Made by a program: the position numbers and the translations under genes
The notes under the pieces: model-generated
Databases searched by the model: none
The model's input: only the letters and a program-made list of their open reading frames with translations
What the model was told of the DNA's origin: nothing
Assembly (NCBI GenBank): GCA_021151835.1
Contig: JAGKWO010000002.1
Span: forward strand, 124,001-188,000
DNA from: Gammaproteobacteria bacterium
GTDB taxonomy: Bacteria; Pseudomonadota; Gammaproteobacteria; Pseudomonadales; Cellvibrionaceae
Reading direction: 5' to 3'
DNA: 64,000 bases
In this document: in pieces, positions 26,585 to 35,965 of the stretch
How the letters are laid out: each line of letters opens with the position of its first letter
Numbering within the stretch: the stretch's first letter is position 1

Positions 26585-26600
26585 TGGCATAGTGTTTGAA
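26585..26600 (+). promoter_or_regulatory. Candidate sigma-54 promoter of the nrt operon
   Basis: TGGCATAGTGTTTGAA matches the -24/-12 consensus TGGCACRNNNNTTGCW with correct spacing, missing the C at position 6 and the C of the -12 GC. It lies ~135 bp before the nrtA start. Confidence 0.35.
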
Positions 26601-26735
26601 TAGGTCCCACTGAATAGTTCTGATTTTATCGATCCAAAAAAAATTCTCTGTGCCGAAAATTTTTTATTAAAAAAATCCAAACGGGCGCAGAAGAAATTAA
26701 ATAGCCAAGAGCACTACCAAAGCCAGGAGCCAGAA

Positions 26736-28133
26736 ATGACCATGCCTGTTATTACAACGAAAAAAAATTCCGCACTACCAAGACCATTAGCCAAATTAAT
26801 CTATGCAATTGCTGCAAGTATTTCGCTACTAACCGCAGCACAAGCCGCCACCGGCCCTGCTGAAAAAACGGATTTGAAATTTGGTTTTATTAAATTAACC
26901 GACATGGCCGATTTGGCCGTCGCCTATGAAAATGGTTATTTCGACGATGAAGGTTTAACAGTAGAACTGGAAGCACAAGCGAACTGGAAAGTCGTACTGG
27001 ACCGCGTTATTTCCGGTGAATTGGATGGCTCGCATATGTTGGCTGCACAACCGGTTGCAGCGAATATCGGTTACGGCACACCAGCGGAATTGGTATTTCC
27101 GTTTACCATGACGCAAAACACTTATGCGATTACCGTTTCCAATGAAATCTGGAAAAAAATGAAAAAAAATGTTCCGGTTGGCGCTGATGGGAAATTGGTT
27201 CATCCAATCAGCGCATCATCATTAAAACCGGTAATCGATGCGATGAAAGATGCCGGCAAATCGATCAACATGGGTGTGGTATTTCCAGTGTCGACCCACA
27301 ACATGGGGCTGCGTTACTGGCTCGCCGCCGGTGGTGTGAATCCCGGTTTTTACGCACCGCTTAAGGGGGATACACTCGGACAAATTAATGCCGATATTTT
27401 GTTATCCGTAACACCGCCGCCACAAATGCCTGCGACCATGGAAGCAGGAACCATTCAAGGTTATTGCGTGGGTGAACCCTGGAACCAGCAAGCCGTATTC
27501 CGCGGTATCGGCGTTCCGGTAATCGCTGTGTCCAATAAAATGGCCGATAAAGTTTTTGGTATGCGCAAAGATTTTATCGAAAAAAATCCGAACACCAGTG
27601 TGCGTGTAGTGAAAGCATTAATTCGCGCGGCTATGTGGCTTGATGCTGCAAACCACGCAAACCGCGATGCCGCCGCCAAAATGATTTCCGCGGCTCACTA
27701 TGTAGGTGCCGACTATAAAGTTATCGCCAACTCCATGACCGGTATTTTTGAATACGAACGCAAGGATGTTCGCCCCGCCCCGGATTTCAACACGTTCTTC
27801 CGCTACAACGCATCTTATCCACACGTTTCCGATGCCGTCTGGTACCTGACCCAAATGCGTCGCTGGGGCCAAATTGCCGAAGCAAAACCGGATGGTTGGT
27901 ATATGGATATGGCAAAAAAAGCCGTAGCACCGGAAATTTACCAAAAAGCCGTTGCGGACCTGGTTGAAGAAGGTAAAGCAAAAGCCAGTGACTTCCCTGA
28001 CTTCAACGTTTTCAAAGGTATCCGTAAAGCGGATGAAACCGTGTGGATTGACAACATCCAATTTGATGCGACCAAACCCAATGAATATCTCACCAAATTC
28101 AAAATCGGTTTGAAAGGTGACGAGAAACTCTAA
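26736..28133 (+). CDS. nrtA: Nitrate/nitrite-type ABC transporter substrate-binding protein
   Basis: A 465-residue NrtA/CmpA-type periplasmic binding protein. It has a signal peptide (IYAIAASISLLTAAQA) and a type II binding fold that begins KFGFIKLTDMADLAVAYENG. The family motifs VFPVSTHNMGLRYWLAAGG and YCVGEPWNQQA are present. It delivers nitrate (or nitrite, cyanate, bicarbonate in relatives) to the NrtB permease. The start has AGGAG upstream. It heads the nrtA-nrtB-ATPase unit; a hairpin lies between nrtA and nrtB. No assimilatory nitrate or nitrite reductase gene is in the window. Confidence 0.9.
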   Translation: MTMPVITTKKNSALPRPLAKLIYAIAASISLLTAAQAATGPAEKTDLKFGFIKLTDMADLAVAYENGYFDDEGLTVELEAQANWKVVLDRVISGELDGSHMLAAQPVAANIGYGTPAELVFPFTMTQNTYAITVSNEIWKKMKKNVPVGADGKLVHPISASSLKPVIDAMKDAGKSINMGVVFPVSTHNMGLRYWLAAGGVNPGFYAPLKGDTLGQINADILLSVTPPPQMPATMEAGTIQGYCVGEPWNQQAVFRGIGVPVIAVSNKMADKVFGMRKDFIEKNPNTSVRVVKALIRAAMWLDAANHANRDAAAKMISAAHYVGADYKVIANSMTGIFEYERKDVRPAPDFNTFFRYNASYPHVSDAVWYLTQMRRWGQIAEAKPDGWYMDMAKKAVAPEIYQKAVADLVEEGKAKASDFPDFNVFKGIRKADETVWIDNIQFDATKPNEYLTKFKIGLKGDEKL

Positions 28134-28182
28134 CGCAGGGTTGCCCCATCAGCGCCAGCCAACGTTAAAAAACCTATAAGCC

Positions 28183-28200
28183 GCCGGGTTACGGCCCGGC
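28183..28200 (+). promoter_or_regulatory. Intercistronic hairpin nrtA-nrtB
   Basis: gccggg / cccggc stem with a 6-nt loop, 50 bp after the nrtA stop and 24 bp before nrtB. No T-run follows. Like the hairpin after urtA, it could favour the binding protein's mRNA over the permease's. Confidence 0.45.
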
Positions 28201-28223
28201 AGGTATGAACAGAGGAAATTTTC

Positions 28224-29201
28224 ATGAGCAACAAACTCGCCACCCTGAAATTTGAACAGCTCAAAGAAATAAAATGGCGCGAATTGATTATTGGCGTGAG
28301 CATGCCCATGATCGGCTTGCTGATTTTCCTGGCACTCTGGCACAGCATTGCGCCCAACATTAAAACATCACTCGGCGAATTCCCCCAACCCAAACAAGTA
28401 TTCGCGCAATGGGACAACCTGGTGGATGAATATAAATCCGAACAGGATCGCGCTACCCAATTTTATGAGCGCCAGGAAAAGCGCAATGCGGAATTATTAG
28501 CGAAAGATCCCGCGGCAAAATTAGATACACGCGAATTCAGCGGCCGCCCTACTTTTTTCGATAAAATCAAAACCAGTTTGATCACCGTGTTGTCCGGTTT
28601 TTTAGTAGCAACGGTAATCGCTATTCCAATTGGTATTATGATCGGTTTAAGCCAAACACTTTACAGTGCGATCAATCCCTTAATCCAATTATTCAAACCG
28701 GTTTCACCGCTGGCCTGGTTACCGCTGGTTACTATCGTAGTGAGCGCCGTTTACGTGTCAGATTCACCGGCATTTTCCAAGTCCTACATTATTTCTTTAT
28801 TTACGGTGAGCCTGTGCTCGCTGTGGCCCACCATGATTAACACCGCGGTCGGCGTTGCCGGTGTTAGCAAGGATTTAATTAATGTGAGCCGTGTATTGCG
28901 CCTGGGTTGGTTCACCCACGTCGTAAAAATTGTATTGCCTTCCGCGATCCCGATGATGTTTACCGGTTTGCGCATTTCCCTGGGAATTGCCTGGATGGTA
29001 TTGATCGCGGCTGAAATGCTGTCGCAAAACCCCGGCCTGGGAAAATTTGTGTGGGATGAATTCCAGAATGGTTCCTCGGATTCGCTCAGTCGCATTTGCC
29101 TCGCCATTTTAGTGATTGGTTTGATCGGTTTTTTACTCGACCGCGCCATTTTAATGCTGCAAACCTATGTGAATTGGGATAAGAGCGCTGTTGTACGCTG
29201 A
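28224..29201 (+). CDS. nrtB: Nitrate/nitrite-type ABC transporter permease
   Basis: A 325-residue inner-membrane permease of the NrtB/SsuC type with about six membrane segments and the EAA-like loop near RVLRLGWFTHVVKIVLPSAIP. Between the first membrane helix (~25-43) and the next lies a ~60-residue charged stretch (rich in Glu, Lys, Arg: QFYERQEKRNAELL) longer than in minimal relatives. The start has GAGG upstream. Partners are NrtA and the following ATPase. Confidence 0.88.
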   Translation: MSNKLATLKFEQLKEIKWRELIIGVSMPMIGLLIFLALWHSIAPNIKTSLGEFPQPKQVFAQWDNLVDEYKSEQDRATQFYERQEKRNAELLAKDPAAKLDTREFSGRPTFFDKIKTSLITVLSGFLVATVIAIPIGIMIGLSQTLYSAINPLIQLFKPVSPLAWLPLVTIVVSAVYVSDSPAFSKSYIISLFTVSLCSLWPTMINTAVGVAGVSKDLINVSRVLRLGWFTHVVKIVLPSAIPMMFTGLRISLGIAWMVLIAAEMLSQNPGLGKFVWDEFQNGSSDSLSRICLAILVIGLIGFLLDRAILMLQTYVNWDKSAVVR

Positions 29202-29296
29202 TAACAAAGCACTGGATAAATTGCCTTGAACAAATCGCCGCCAAAAAAAATGCTCGACCAATTATTTTCAAAACAGAATTGAACAGAGGAAATCCC

Positions 29297-30157
29297 ATGA
29301 GCCAGATCCATTTGGAATTGACTAAAGTAGGTATCGAATTCCCCACCCCCAAAGGACCGTTTTGCGCTTTGCGCGATGTCGATTTAAAAATCAAAAAAGG
29401 TGAATTCGTATCGCTGATTGGCCACTCGGGTTGCGGTAAATCCACGGTGTTGAATATCGTTGCCGGTTTGTACCAGGCGACTACTGGCGGCGTGGTGCTG
29501 AATGGCCGCGAGGTGAATGAACCCGGCCCCGAGCGCGCCGTCGTTTTCCAAAACCATTCATTGTTGCCCTGGTTAACCGCTTACGAAAATGTGGAGCTGG
29601 GTGTGAAGCGCGTATTCAAGGGCAAGAAAACCAAAGCGGAGATGCGCGAATGGATTGAGCACAACCTCGAACTCGTCCATATGACCCATGCGCTGCACAA
29701 ACGCCCGGACGAAATTTCGGGCGGCATGAAACAGCGTGTCGGCATCGCCCGGGCCTTGGCGATGGAACCGCAGGTGTTACTGATGGACGAACCTTTCGGC
29801 GCCCTGGATGCCCTGACCCGCGCCCACCTGCAAGACTCGTTGATGGAAATCCAGAATGAGTTGGGCAATACCGTGATTATGATTACCCATGATGTGGATG
29901 AAGCGGTCTTGCTGTCTGATCGCATTGTGATGATGACCAATGGCCCGGCCGCAACCGTGGGCGAAATTCTGGAGGTGAAATTGCCGCGCCCGCGCAATCG
30001 CCTGGAATTGGCTGATAACGCCGAATACAACGGTTATCGCTCGGCAGTTTTGCGCTTTCTCTATGAGAAGCAAAAAAAAATTGAACCCATTTCGGCCAAA
30101 CGCGCTGAAAAGCAACTTGAAAAAGACGCGCCTGCGCAGGCTAAAAGCGTCGCCTGA
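29297..30157 (+). CDS. nrtD: Nitrate/nitrite-type ABC transporter ATP-binding protein
   Basis: A 286-residue single-domain ATPase. Walker A is GHSGCGKST, the signature is ISGGMKQRVGIARAL, and Walker B is VLLMDEPFGALDAL. The C-terminal region is typical of the NrtD/SsuB group. The ATG at 29297 has AGAGGA upstream; an ATG six codons earlier is less likely. It lacks the extra NrtA-like domain of NrtC. A terminator follows at 30247. Confidence 0.88.
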   Translation: MSQIHLELTKVGIEFPTPKGPFCALRDVDLKIKKGEFVSLIGHSGCGKSTVLNIVAGLYQATTGGVVLNGREVNEPGPERAVVFQNHSLLPWLTAYENVELGVKRVFKGKKTKAEMREWIEHNLELVHMTHALHKRPDEISGGMKQRVGIARALAMEPQVLLMDEPFGALDALTRAHLQDSLMEIQNELGNTVIMITHDVDEAVLLSDRIVMMTNGPAATVGEILEVKLPRPRNRLELADNAEYNGYRSAVLRFLYEKQKKIEPISAKRAEKQLEKDAPAQAKSVA

Positions 30158-30246
30158 TTTCGCAACACCGTTGCGCTTTCCTGCACTTCACTGGTGCCTG
30201 CGCCGGGCTGGAAAAGCAAAAATACGGCGAAAACATCCTCTGTTTG

Positions 30247-30269
30247 CCCTGGCTTGCCAGGGTTTTTTT
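30247..30269 (+). terminator. Rho-independent terminator of the nrt operon
   Basis: ccctgg / ccaggg stem with loop cttg, followed directly by seven T residues. Confidence 0.85.
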
Positions 30270-30451
30270 ATGCCCGTTTTTCTATGCTTTGCAGTTCTTT
30301 AGCACCTTTTCCGCGAAAAAGTTCATCCTTTATACAATTTGATCATTAAATGAATGGCACATTTTTCATCATTGGTATATATTGTGCAGCACACTTAGAA
30401 CCTATCAACTGTGATGGACCACTCACTTTTGGAACCCAAGGTGCGAAGTCC

Positions 30452-32260
30452 ATGCTACAGCTCGTAAACCTCCCTTATCTTGCTCCCGAATTACCCGTTA
30501 CTGAACCGGCCTCCCAGCCAGAAATTACCACTACTTATGCGGATCTGGTCGTCGATTATCTAACCCAAATGGGTATCGATACCGTATTTGGCGTACCCGG
30601 TGGCGCCATTGAACCGCTACTGAACTCCCTCGCACGCAGTGAGAGACGCGGTGGGCCGCGCCTGGTTGTTGCCCGCCATGAGTGCGGTGCAGCGTTTATG
30701 GCCGATGGTTACACCCGTGAAACCGGCAAAATGGGCGTGGTGTGTGCCACCACTGGCCCGGGCGCCACCAACCTGATTACCGGGGTCGCCTCTGCACTGG
30801 CAGATGAGGTACCTATGCTGGTGATTACCGCCCAAACGCCGCTGCCCAAGTTCGGCAAACGCGCTTTACAGGAATCCAGTTGTACGGCGATTGATACCGT
30901 AGGCATGTTCCGCTACGTAACCCAGTTCAACACCCTGGTGTCACACCACGAACAACTGGAAAGCAAACTGGTGTCCGCCATCATGGCGGCGCATCGCCAA
31001 CCGAATGGCCCGGTCCATATCAGTATCCCCGCCGATATTTTGCGTGCACCCGCGACCATCAAAGCCCATATCCACAGCGATCTGCTGATTCACGATTTCG
31101 CCATGGCTGACGATTCCGCCATCGCCCGCCTCGGTGAAAAGCTGGGCAAGGTCGATAACCTGGTGATGTACATCGGCAACGGCGTTGGCAAGGCCAGCCC
31201 GCAGATTATGGAGTTTATCGAATTGACCGGCGCTGCTTTTGTGACCGGCCCGATGGGGAAAACCTGGGTGGACGAACACCACCCGCTTTACCGCGGCGTC
31301 TATGGCTTTGCGGGCCATGAGAGCGCTAAAAACCTGCTGCAAAGCAAAGACGTGGACCTGATACTCGCTGTCGGTACCGAACTCGGTGAACTGGGTACGA
31401 GCGGCTGGAAGGACGATTTGCTCAACACCAAGCTGGTCCATATCGATTCCTCAATCGAACATTTCACCCGCTCACCCATGGCCAACTTACATGTGTTTGG
31501 CAATATCGATGTGATTTTTACGCGCTTGCTCGAAAAAGTACGCGAAGCACGCAAATGGGGGCGCAAATGGGAAACCCTGCCGGGAACCAGCACGACGCCC
31601 AACGCCAACGGCGGTTTTTTCACCCTCGCCGATGAAAGCAAATGCTACTCCAATGAACGCCCGGTCAAACCCCAGCGCCTGATGAGCCACTTGTCCCGCC
31701 AGTTGCCTGAAGATACCCGTATCTTCGTCGATGCCGGCAATGGCTGGTCCTGGGCAACCCATTACCTCAGCCGCAGCAATAGCGCCGGTCTTTACCGCAT
31801 CGCGATGGGCTATGGTTCCATGGCCTGGTCGATCGGCGCCGCCATTGGCTCTGCAATTGGCAATCGCCTGGCGCCAACCTTGTGTATCGTAGGCGACGGC
31901 TCCTACCTGATGAGCGCGCAGGAAATCACAGTCGCCGCCCAACAGCAATTACCGGTGGTGTTCCTGGTATTGAACGATGCCGCCATGGGAATGGTGATGC
32001 ACGGCCAGCGTTTGGGCCAGCAGGAATCCATCGGCTGGGAATTAAATACTGTCGATTACGCCATGATGGCCCGCTCCATGGGTGTGGACGGGATTGTTAT
32101 CGATTGCCCCACCCAGCTTGATGAACTGGATTATGTGGCGCTTTTTAGCAAAAAAGGGCCTACACTTCTCGATGTACGCATAGACCGCAACGAAGTCCCG
32201 CCGATGGGCGACAGAATCAAAGGTCTGGCAGTAAATGGCTCTGCAACACCGGGTGGCTAA
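30452..32260 (+). CDS. Acetolactate-synthase-like thiamine diphosphate enzyme
   Basis: A 602-residue ThDP-dependent enzyme of the acetolactate synthase/pyruvate oxidase fold. The N-terminal PYR domain has the catalytic Glu in RHECGAAFMADGY. The central domain follows, and the C-terminal domain has the ThDP/Mg motif starting GDGSYLMSAQE and ending in LND. No small regulatory subunit (IlvN/IlvH) lies next to it, and no decarboxylation substrate can be inferred. The start is put at ATG 30452, since the frame upstream looks non-coding; its ribosome site is weak. It lies downstream of the nrt terminator, so it is probably transcribed separately. Confidence 0.8.
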   Translation: MLQLVNLPYLAPELPVTEPASQPEITTTYADLVVDYLTQMGIDTVFGVPGGAIEPLLNSLARSERRGGPRLVVARHECGAAFMADGYTRETGKMGVVCATTGPGATNLITGVASALADEVPMLVITAQTPLPKFGKRALQESSCTAIDTVGMFRYVTQFNTLVSHHEQLESKLVSAIMAAHRQPNGPVHISIPADILRAPATIKAHIHSDLLIHDFAMADDSAIARLGEKLGKVDNLVMYIGNGVGKASPQIMEFIELTGAAFVTGPMGKTWVDEHHPLYRGVYGFAGHESAKNLLQSKDVDLILAVGTELGELGTSGWKDDLLNTKLVHIDSSIEHFTRSPMANLHVFGNIDVIFTRLLEKVREARKWGRKWETLPGTSTTPNANGGFFTLADESKCYSNERPVKPQRLMSHLSRQLPEDTRIFVDAGNGWSWATHYLSRSNSAGLYRIAMGYGSMAWSIGAAIGSAIGNRLAPTLCIVGDGSYLMSAQEITVAAQQQLPVVFLVLNDAAMGMVMHGQRLGQQESIGWELNTVDYAMMARSMGVDGIVIDCPTQLDELDYVALFSKKGPTLLDVRIDRNEVPPMGDRIKGLAVNGSATPGG

Positions 32261-32372
32261 CACCCGGCCAACCGTTTTCTGCAAGGAGGAAATCCGGGGG
32301 ACAATGTGTCCCTCCATTATGAAAATGGTGTTTTGTGCACAGCTAAAAGGATATTAATTCGGAGACTCAAGA

Positions 32373-34904
32373 GTGTTACCCAATAACACCCACCAACCTG
32401 ATTTACCTATTAGCATACTGATTGTTAATAATAACCCCGAAGCGCTGGCGACCATTGACGCCAGCCTGCAAGTGCTTGCGCAAGTTACCACTACCTGTGT
32501 TGATTCTGCCCGCAAAGCCCTGCGTGTGTTGCGCCAGCAAACCATCGATGTGTTGATTGTCGATGTCGATATCCCCGATCTGGATGGCTGGCGGCTTTCA
32601 CGCCTGGTGCGCAGCGGCATTTTGTTATGCCGGATTGATTTACCCATCGTCATCACGGCGCAAACCTGGTGTGAACGTATCGCCGAGGTAACCGCACGTG
32701 AATACGGCATCAACCGGTTATTACCCCTCGAACATATTGCGCAACTGCCCTCGCTGGTAAAAATATTAACCCGGCCGGAGAGCACCAGTACTGCCAAACC
32801 GCGTTTGCTCGTAGTAGAAGATGAACCCGATACCGCCGATTTGATCCGCCGGATTCTATCCGCATCGTTTGAGATCGAATTTGCCAACGAAGGCGATGCC
32901 GGGTTGCGCGCCTGGATACAAGGTCGCCAGGATTTAATCCTGCTGGATGTCATGCTGCCCAAACTGTCCGGGCGCGATATTTTGATGGAAATCCAGAGTA
33001 TTGATCCGAACCAGCCCATCGTGATCATGACGGCGCATACCACCATCGACCAGGCGGAAGAATTAATGCTGCTGGGCGCAGTGGATTTTCTGCCCAAACC
33101 CTTTCGCGCCGAACAATTGCGCAAGGTATGCGATATCGCCATCCATCGCGATGACTACCTGGTTAGCAACGCACAATTTGCCGAGCGGGTAAAAACCGTG
33201 CAGGAACGCGAGCGCGAATATCGCGCACTTTATGAAAGCCACCACCAGTTACTCAATGATTTGCAATCGGTCGTGATGGAATTGGATGCGGATTTTAAAA
33301 TCCGCTACTTAAACCAGGCCTGGGAAACCATGATGGGTTTTTCAACCAGCGAGTGCCTGGGAAAATCATTGGAGACGTTCGTCGCCAGTGACGACTTTAA
33401 CCAATACGCATTATTTAAAAGTAAAATCCGCAAATCATTGCAAAACAACAAACCCTGTCCCGAATTTGAATTGTGCCTCAGTAATTACCGCAGCCAGAAA
33501 TTGTGGGTGCAACTCAAGATCAGCCGTTCCACCAAGTTACACGGCTCCGAAAACCTGACCATTTGCCTGGACAACATTACCGAGCGGCGCGAATCCCAGG
33601 AGCAATTAAAATACCTGGCGATGCACGATTCATTAACCGGTCTATACAATCGCCATTTCTTTGAATCCACACTCGCACAACTCACCGCCGATTCAGTACG
33701 CAACAATCGCCAGCATGCGCTGGTGTACCTCGACCTCGATCATTTCAAAGTCATCAACGATACCTTCGGCCACCAGAAAGGCGACGAAGTGTTGCGGGAA
33801 ATGTCGCATTTGCTCAGCAAACGTATTCGCGGTACGGATATTTTATGCCGCCTGGGCGGTGACGAATTTGCGATTTTACTGCGCGATATTAAAGCCAATG
33901 AAGTCTACGAGTTTGCACGCCACATCCAGCAAATCGTGGCGGAGTTTACTTTCCAGTTGCAGGAGCAGCGCATCAGCCTGGGCAGCAGCATTGGTTTAAC
34001 GCTAATTGATGGCAGCACCAATAATCCCGAAGAACATTTAATGCGCGCTGATATTGCCCTGTATGTTGCCAAAGGGCGCGGGCGCAATTTAATCCACCAA
34101 TACGATCCGCTTGATAGCGAGAGTGACGAGTTGCGTCACTCGGTCAATACCTCGCAAAAAATTCGCAAGGCGATTATGGAAGATCGCATGGTGCTCTATT
34201 TCCAACCCATCTTCGATGTGAAAAATAATCGCGTTTCCTATTACGAAGCATTGGTGCGATTGCGCGAGCCGGATGGACGAATTGTGGGGCCGGATACGTT
34301 TATCCCCGCATTGGAATCTGCCGGGGAAATGCATTTACTGGATCGCTGGATTATCAAGCTGGCGATACATACCTTGCATCAACACCCGGAGCTAAATCAT
34401 ATCGCGATCAATTTATCCGCGCAGGCGTTTAAAGATGAAAACCTCACACCAAGTATCCTTGAAAGCCTTAATGCGACCGGTGTAAATCCAAAACGGATTA
34501 CCTTTGAGTTAACAGAGAGCGCCAGTTTGTTTAACTTGCACATTACCCAAAAAGTAATTGCTGACTTGCACAAACTCGGCTGCAGTTTTTCGGTCGATGA
34601 TTTTGGTTCGGGCTTTAGCAGCTTTGCCTATTTAAAAGATTTGCCGGCGGATTACATCAAGCTGGATGGTTCATTTATCCAGAATTTACACCGCGACCAG
34701 ATTGACCAGACGCTGGTGAAATCCATGATCCAGGTTATCCAGGCACTCGGTAAAAAAGCCGTGGCCGAATACGTTGAGAACGAAGCGATCCTGGAAATAT
34801 TGAAAGGTATGGGTGTGGATTTTGTGCAGGGCTATCACATCGGGCATCCGCTGCCGGTGGAGAAAATATTTTTAACCCACGCGATGAAAGCGGAACTCAA
34901 TTAA
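32373..34904 (+). CDS. Dual-receiver PAS-GGDEF-EAL c-di-GMP signalling protein
   Basis: An 843-residue cytoplasmic regulator. Domain order: receiver 1 (~14-130), receiver 2 (~145-255, with VVEDEPDT, LILLDVMLPKLSG and PKPF), PAS (~290-400), GGDEF (~415-575) and EAL (~595-840). The GGDEF motif is intact (RLGGDEF), with an RGTD inhibitory site five residues before it. The EAL domain keeps EALVRLR, NLSAQAF, DDFGSGFSSF and KLDGSF. It can therefore plausibly make and break c-di-GMP. The GTG start has GGAG 8 nt upstream. It is convergent with motAB, whose output c-di-GMP commonly restrains. Confidence 0.9.
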   Translation: MLPNNTHQPDLPISILIVNNNPEALATIDASLQVLAQVTTTCVDSARKALRVLRQQTIDVLIVDVDIPDLDGWRLSRLVRSGILLCRIDLPIVITAQTWCERIAEVTAREYGINRLLPLEHIAQLPSLVKILTRPESTSTAKPRLLVVEDEPDTADLIRRILSASFEIEFANEGDAGLRAWIQGRQDLILLDVMLPKLSGRDILMEIQSIDPNQPIVIMTAHTTIDQAEELMLLGAVDFLPKPFRAEQLRKVCDIAIHRDDYLVSNAQFAERVKTVQEREREYRALYESHHQLLNDLQSVVMELDADFKIRYLNQAWETMMGFSTSECLGKSLETFVASDDFNQYALFKSKIRKSLQNNKPCPEFELCLSNYRSQKLWVQLKISRSTKLHGSENLTICLDNITERRESQEQLKYLAMHDSLTGLYNRHFFESTLAQLTADSVRNNRQHALVYLDLDHFKVINDTFGHQKGDEVLREMSHLLSKRIRGTDILCRLGGDEFAILLRDIKANEVYEFARHIQQIVAEFTFQLQEQRISLGSSIGLTLIDGSTNNPEEHLMRADIALYVAKGRGRNLIHQYDPLDSESDELRHSVNTSQKIRKAIMEDRMVLYFQPIFDVKNNRVSYYEALVRLREPDGRIVGPDTFIPALESAGEMHLLDRWIIKLAIHTLHQHPELNHIAINLSAQAFKDENLTPSILESLNATGVNPKRITFELTESASLFNLHITQKVIADLHKLGCSFSVDDFGSGFSSFAYLKDLPADYIKLDGSFIQNLHRDQIDQTLVKSMIQVIQALGKKAVAEYVENEAILEILKGMGVDFVQGYHIGHPLPVEKIFLTHAMKAELN

Positions 34905-34925
34905 GCACTGCACCCGCAGTGCTTA
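34904..34925. terminator. Hairpin between GGDEF-EAL gene and motB
   Basis: Perfect 9-bp stem aagcactgc / gcagtgctt with loop accc immediately after the stop codon, in a convergent spacer. No clear T-run. Confidence 0.45.
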
Positions 34926-34955
34926 AATGCCCACCTCAAAAACGCGGCCGTTTGA

Positions 34956-35954
34956 TTACTGTGCATTCTCCGCGTCTATTGCATCGTTCACTTCTGCGGG
35001 CGATAGAATTTTTGGCGCAGCGCCCGCCGGGTTAAATGGATCACCGGATTTAATCAGGCTGCTGCTATCGATACCCGCACCACTGCCCAACGCATCCGCT
35101 ACCGCTTTTTTCAACACGATGATGGCGATACGACGATTAATCGGTTCATTCGGCTTATCAATCAGCAAGGGTGCAGCCGAACCCATTCCCTGCACAGTGG
35201 CCACTTTTTGCTCCGGATAGGAACCTTGCAGCAGCGCACGCCGTGCAGCATTGGCACGGTCCGCCGATAACTCCCAATTGGTATAGGTCGCCCCGACACC
35301 GTAAGGGGTTGAATCAGTGTGGCCGGTGATGCTGATTTTGTTTTGCACTTTATCCAGGATCGGCCCAAGGGCATGCAATACATCTGATGACCAGGGTTTC
35401 AGGTTGGCACTGCCGACATCAAACATCGGGCGCTGGTCTTTATCCACAATCTGGATGCGCAAACCCAATGCGGTGAAATCGATGAGGATCTGGTCTTTGA
35501 TTTGCTGGAACACCGAATCGAGCGAATTGATCTCCGTTTCCAATTGTTTTTTCAATTCTTCCAATTGCTGGGTTTCAATTTTTTCCATTTCCTTTTTGAC
35601 CTGATCTTCGGTCATTTCCTGATCGTGGTCTTTGTTCGCTTCCTTATCGCTGGCCATATCGTTATCCGGTTGCTCGGATTGCGATTGCTTGAGCGGCTGG
35701 TCCTGGTTAATCAACCCGAGGTCGGCACCGCCCTCACCTACAACATACTGGCTACCCGGGTCCTGGAAATAACCGGCAATCGCTTTTTGTTCTTCCTGCG
35801 AGGTACTGCCCAATAACCACATCAACAAAAAGAAGGCCATCATCGCCGTCATAAAATCGGCGAGCGCGACCTTCCAGGAACCGCCATGGTGACCATGGCC
35901 GTGGCCCTTTTTCTTCTTGATGATAATCGGTTGTTGCGTTGCGCCTTTTTCCAT
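34956..35954 (-). CDS. motB: Flagellar motor stator protein MotB
   Basis: A 332-residue stator subunit. Positively charged N-terminus (KKKKGHGHGHHGG), then a single membrane helix with proton-carrying Asp33 (ALADFMTAMMAFFLLMWLLG), the plug region, a Glu/Gln-rich coiled coil (~95-150), and an OmpA-like peptidoglycan-binding domain (SITGHTDSTPYG, NWELSADRANAARRAL, NRRIAIIVLK). With MotA it forms the proton channel that powers flagellar rotation. 11 bp downstream of motA. Confidence 0.93.
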   Translation of the reverse strand: MEKGATQQPIIIKKKKGHGHGHHGGSWKVALADFMTAMMAFFLLMWLLGSTSQEEQKAIAGYFQDPGSQYVVGEGGADLGLINQDQPLKQSQSEQPDNDMASDKEANKDHDQEMTEDQVKKEMEKIETQQLEELKKQLETEINSLDSVFQQIKDQILIDFTALGLRIQIVDKDQRPMFDVGSANLKPWSSDVLHALGPILDKVQNKISITGHTDSTPYGVGATYTNWELSADRANAARRALLQGSYPEQKVATVQGMGSAAPLLIDKPNEPINRRIAIIVLKKAVADALGSGAGIDSSSLIKSGDPFNPAGAAPKILSPAEVNDAIDAENAQ

Positions 35955-35965
35955 CGCTCAAGCCC

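Larger units (their letters stand above)
26224..26735. other. Divergent control region upstream of nrtA
   Basis: 512 bp between the TPR lipoprotein gene and nrtA. It contains three related 17-bp sequences that resemble NtrC sites (26407-26423, 26474-26490, 26558-26574) and one sigma-54-like promoter (26585-26600), listed separately. No open frame with a ribosome site was seen. Confidence 0.55.

Noticed and set aside
30350..30451. N-terminal extension of the acetolactate-synthase-like protein from the upstream ATG
   Set aside because: The 34 added residues do not look like part of this family, and the upstream ATG has no ribosome site.
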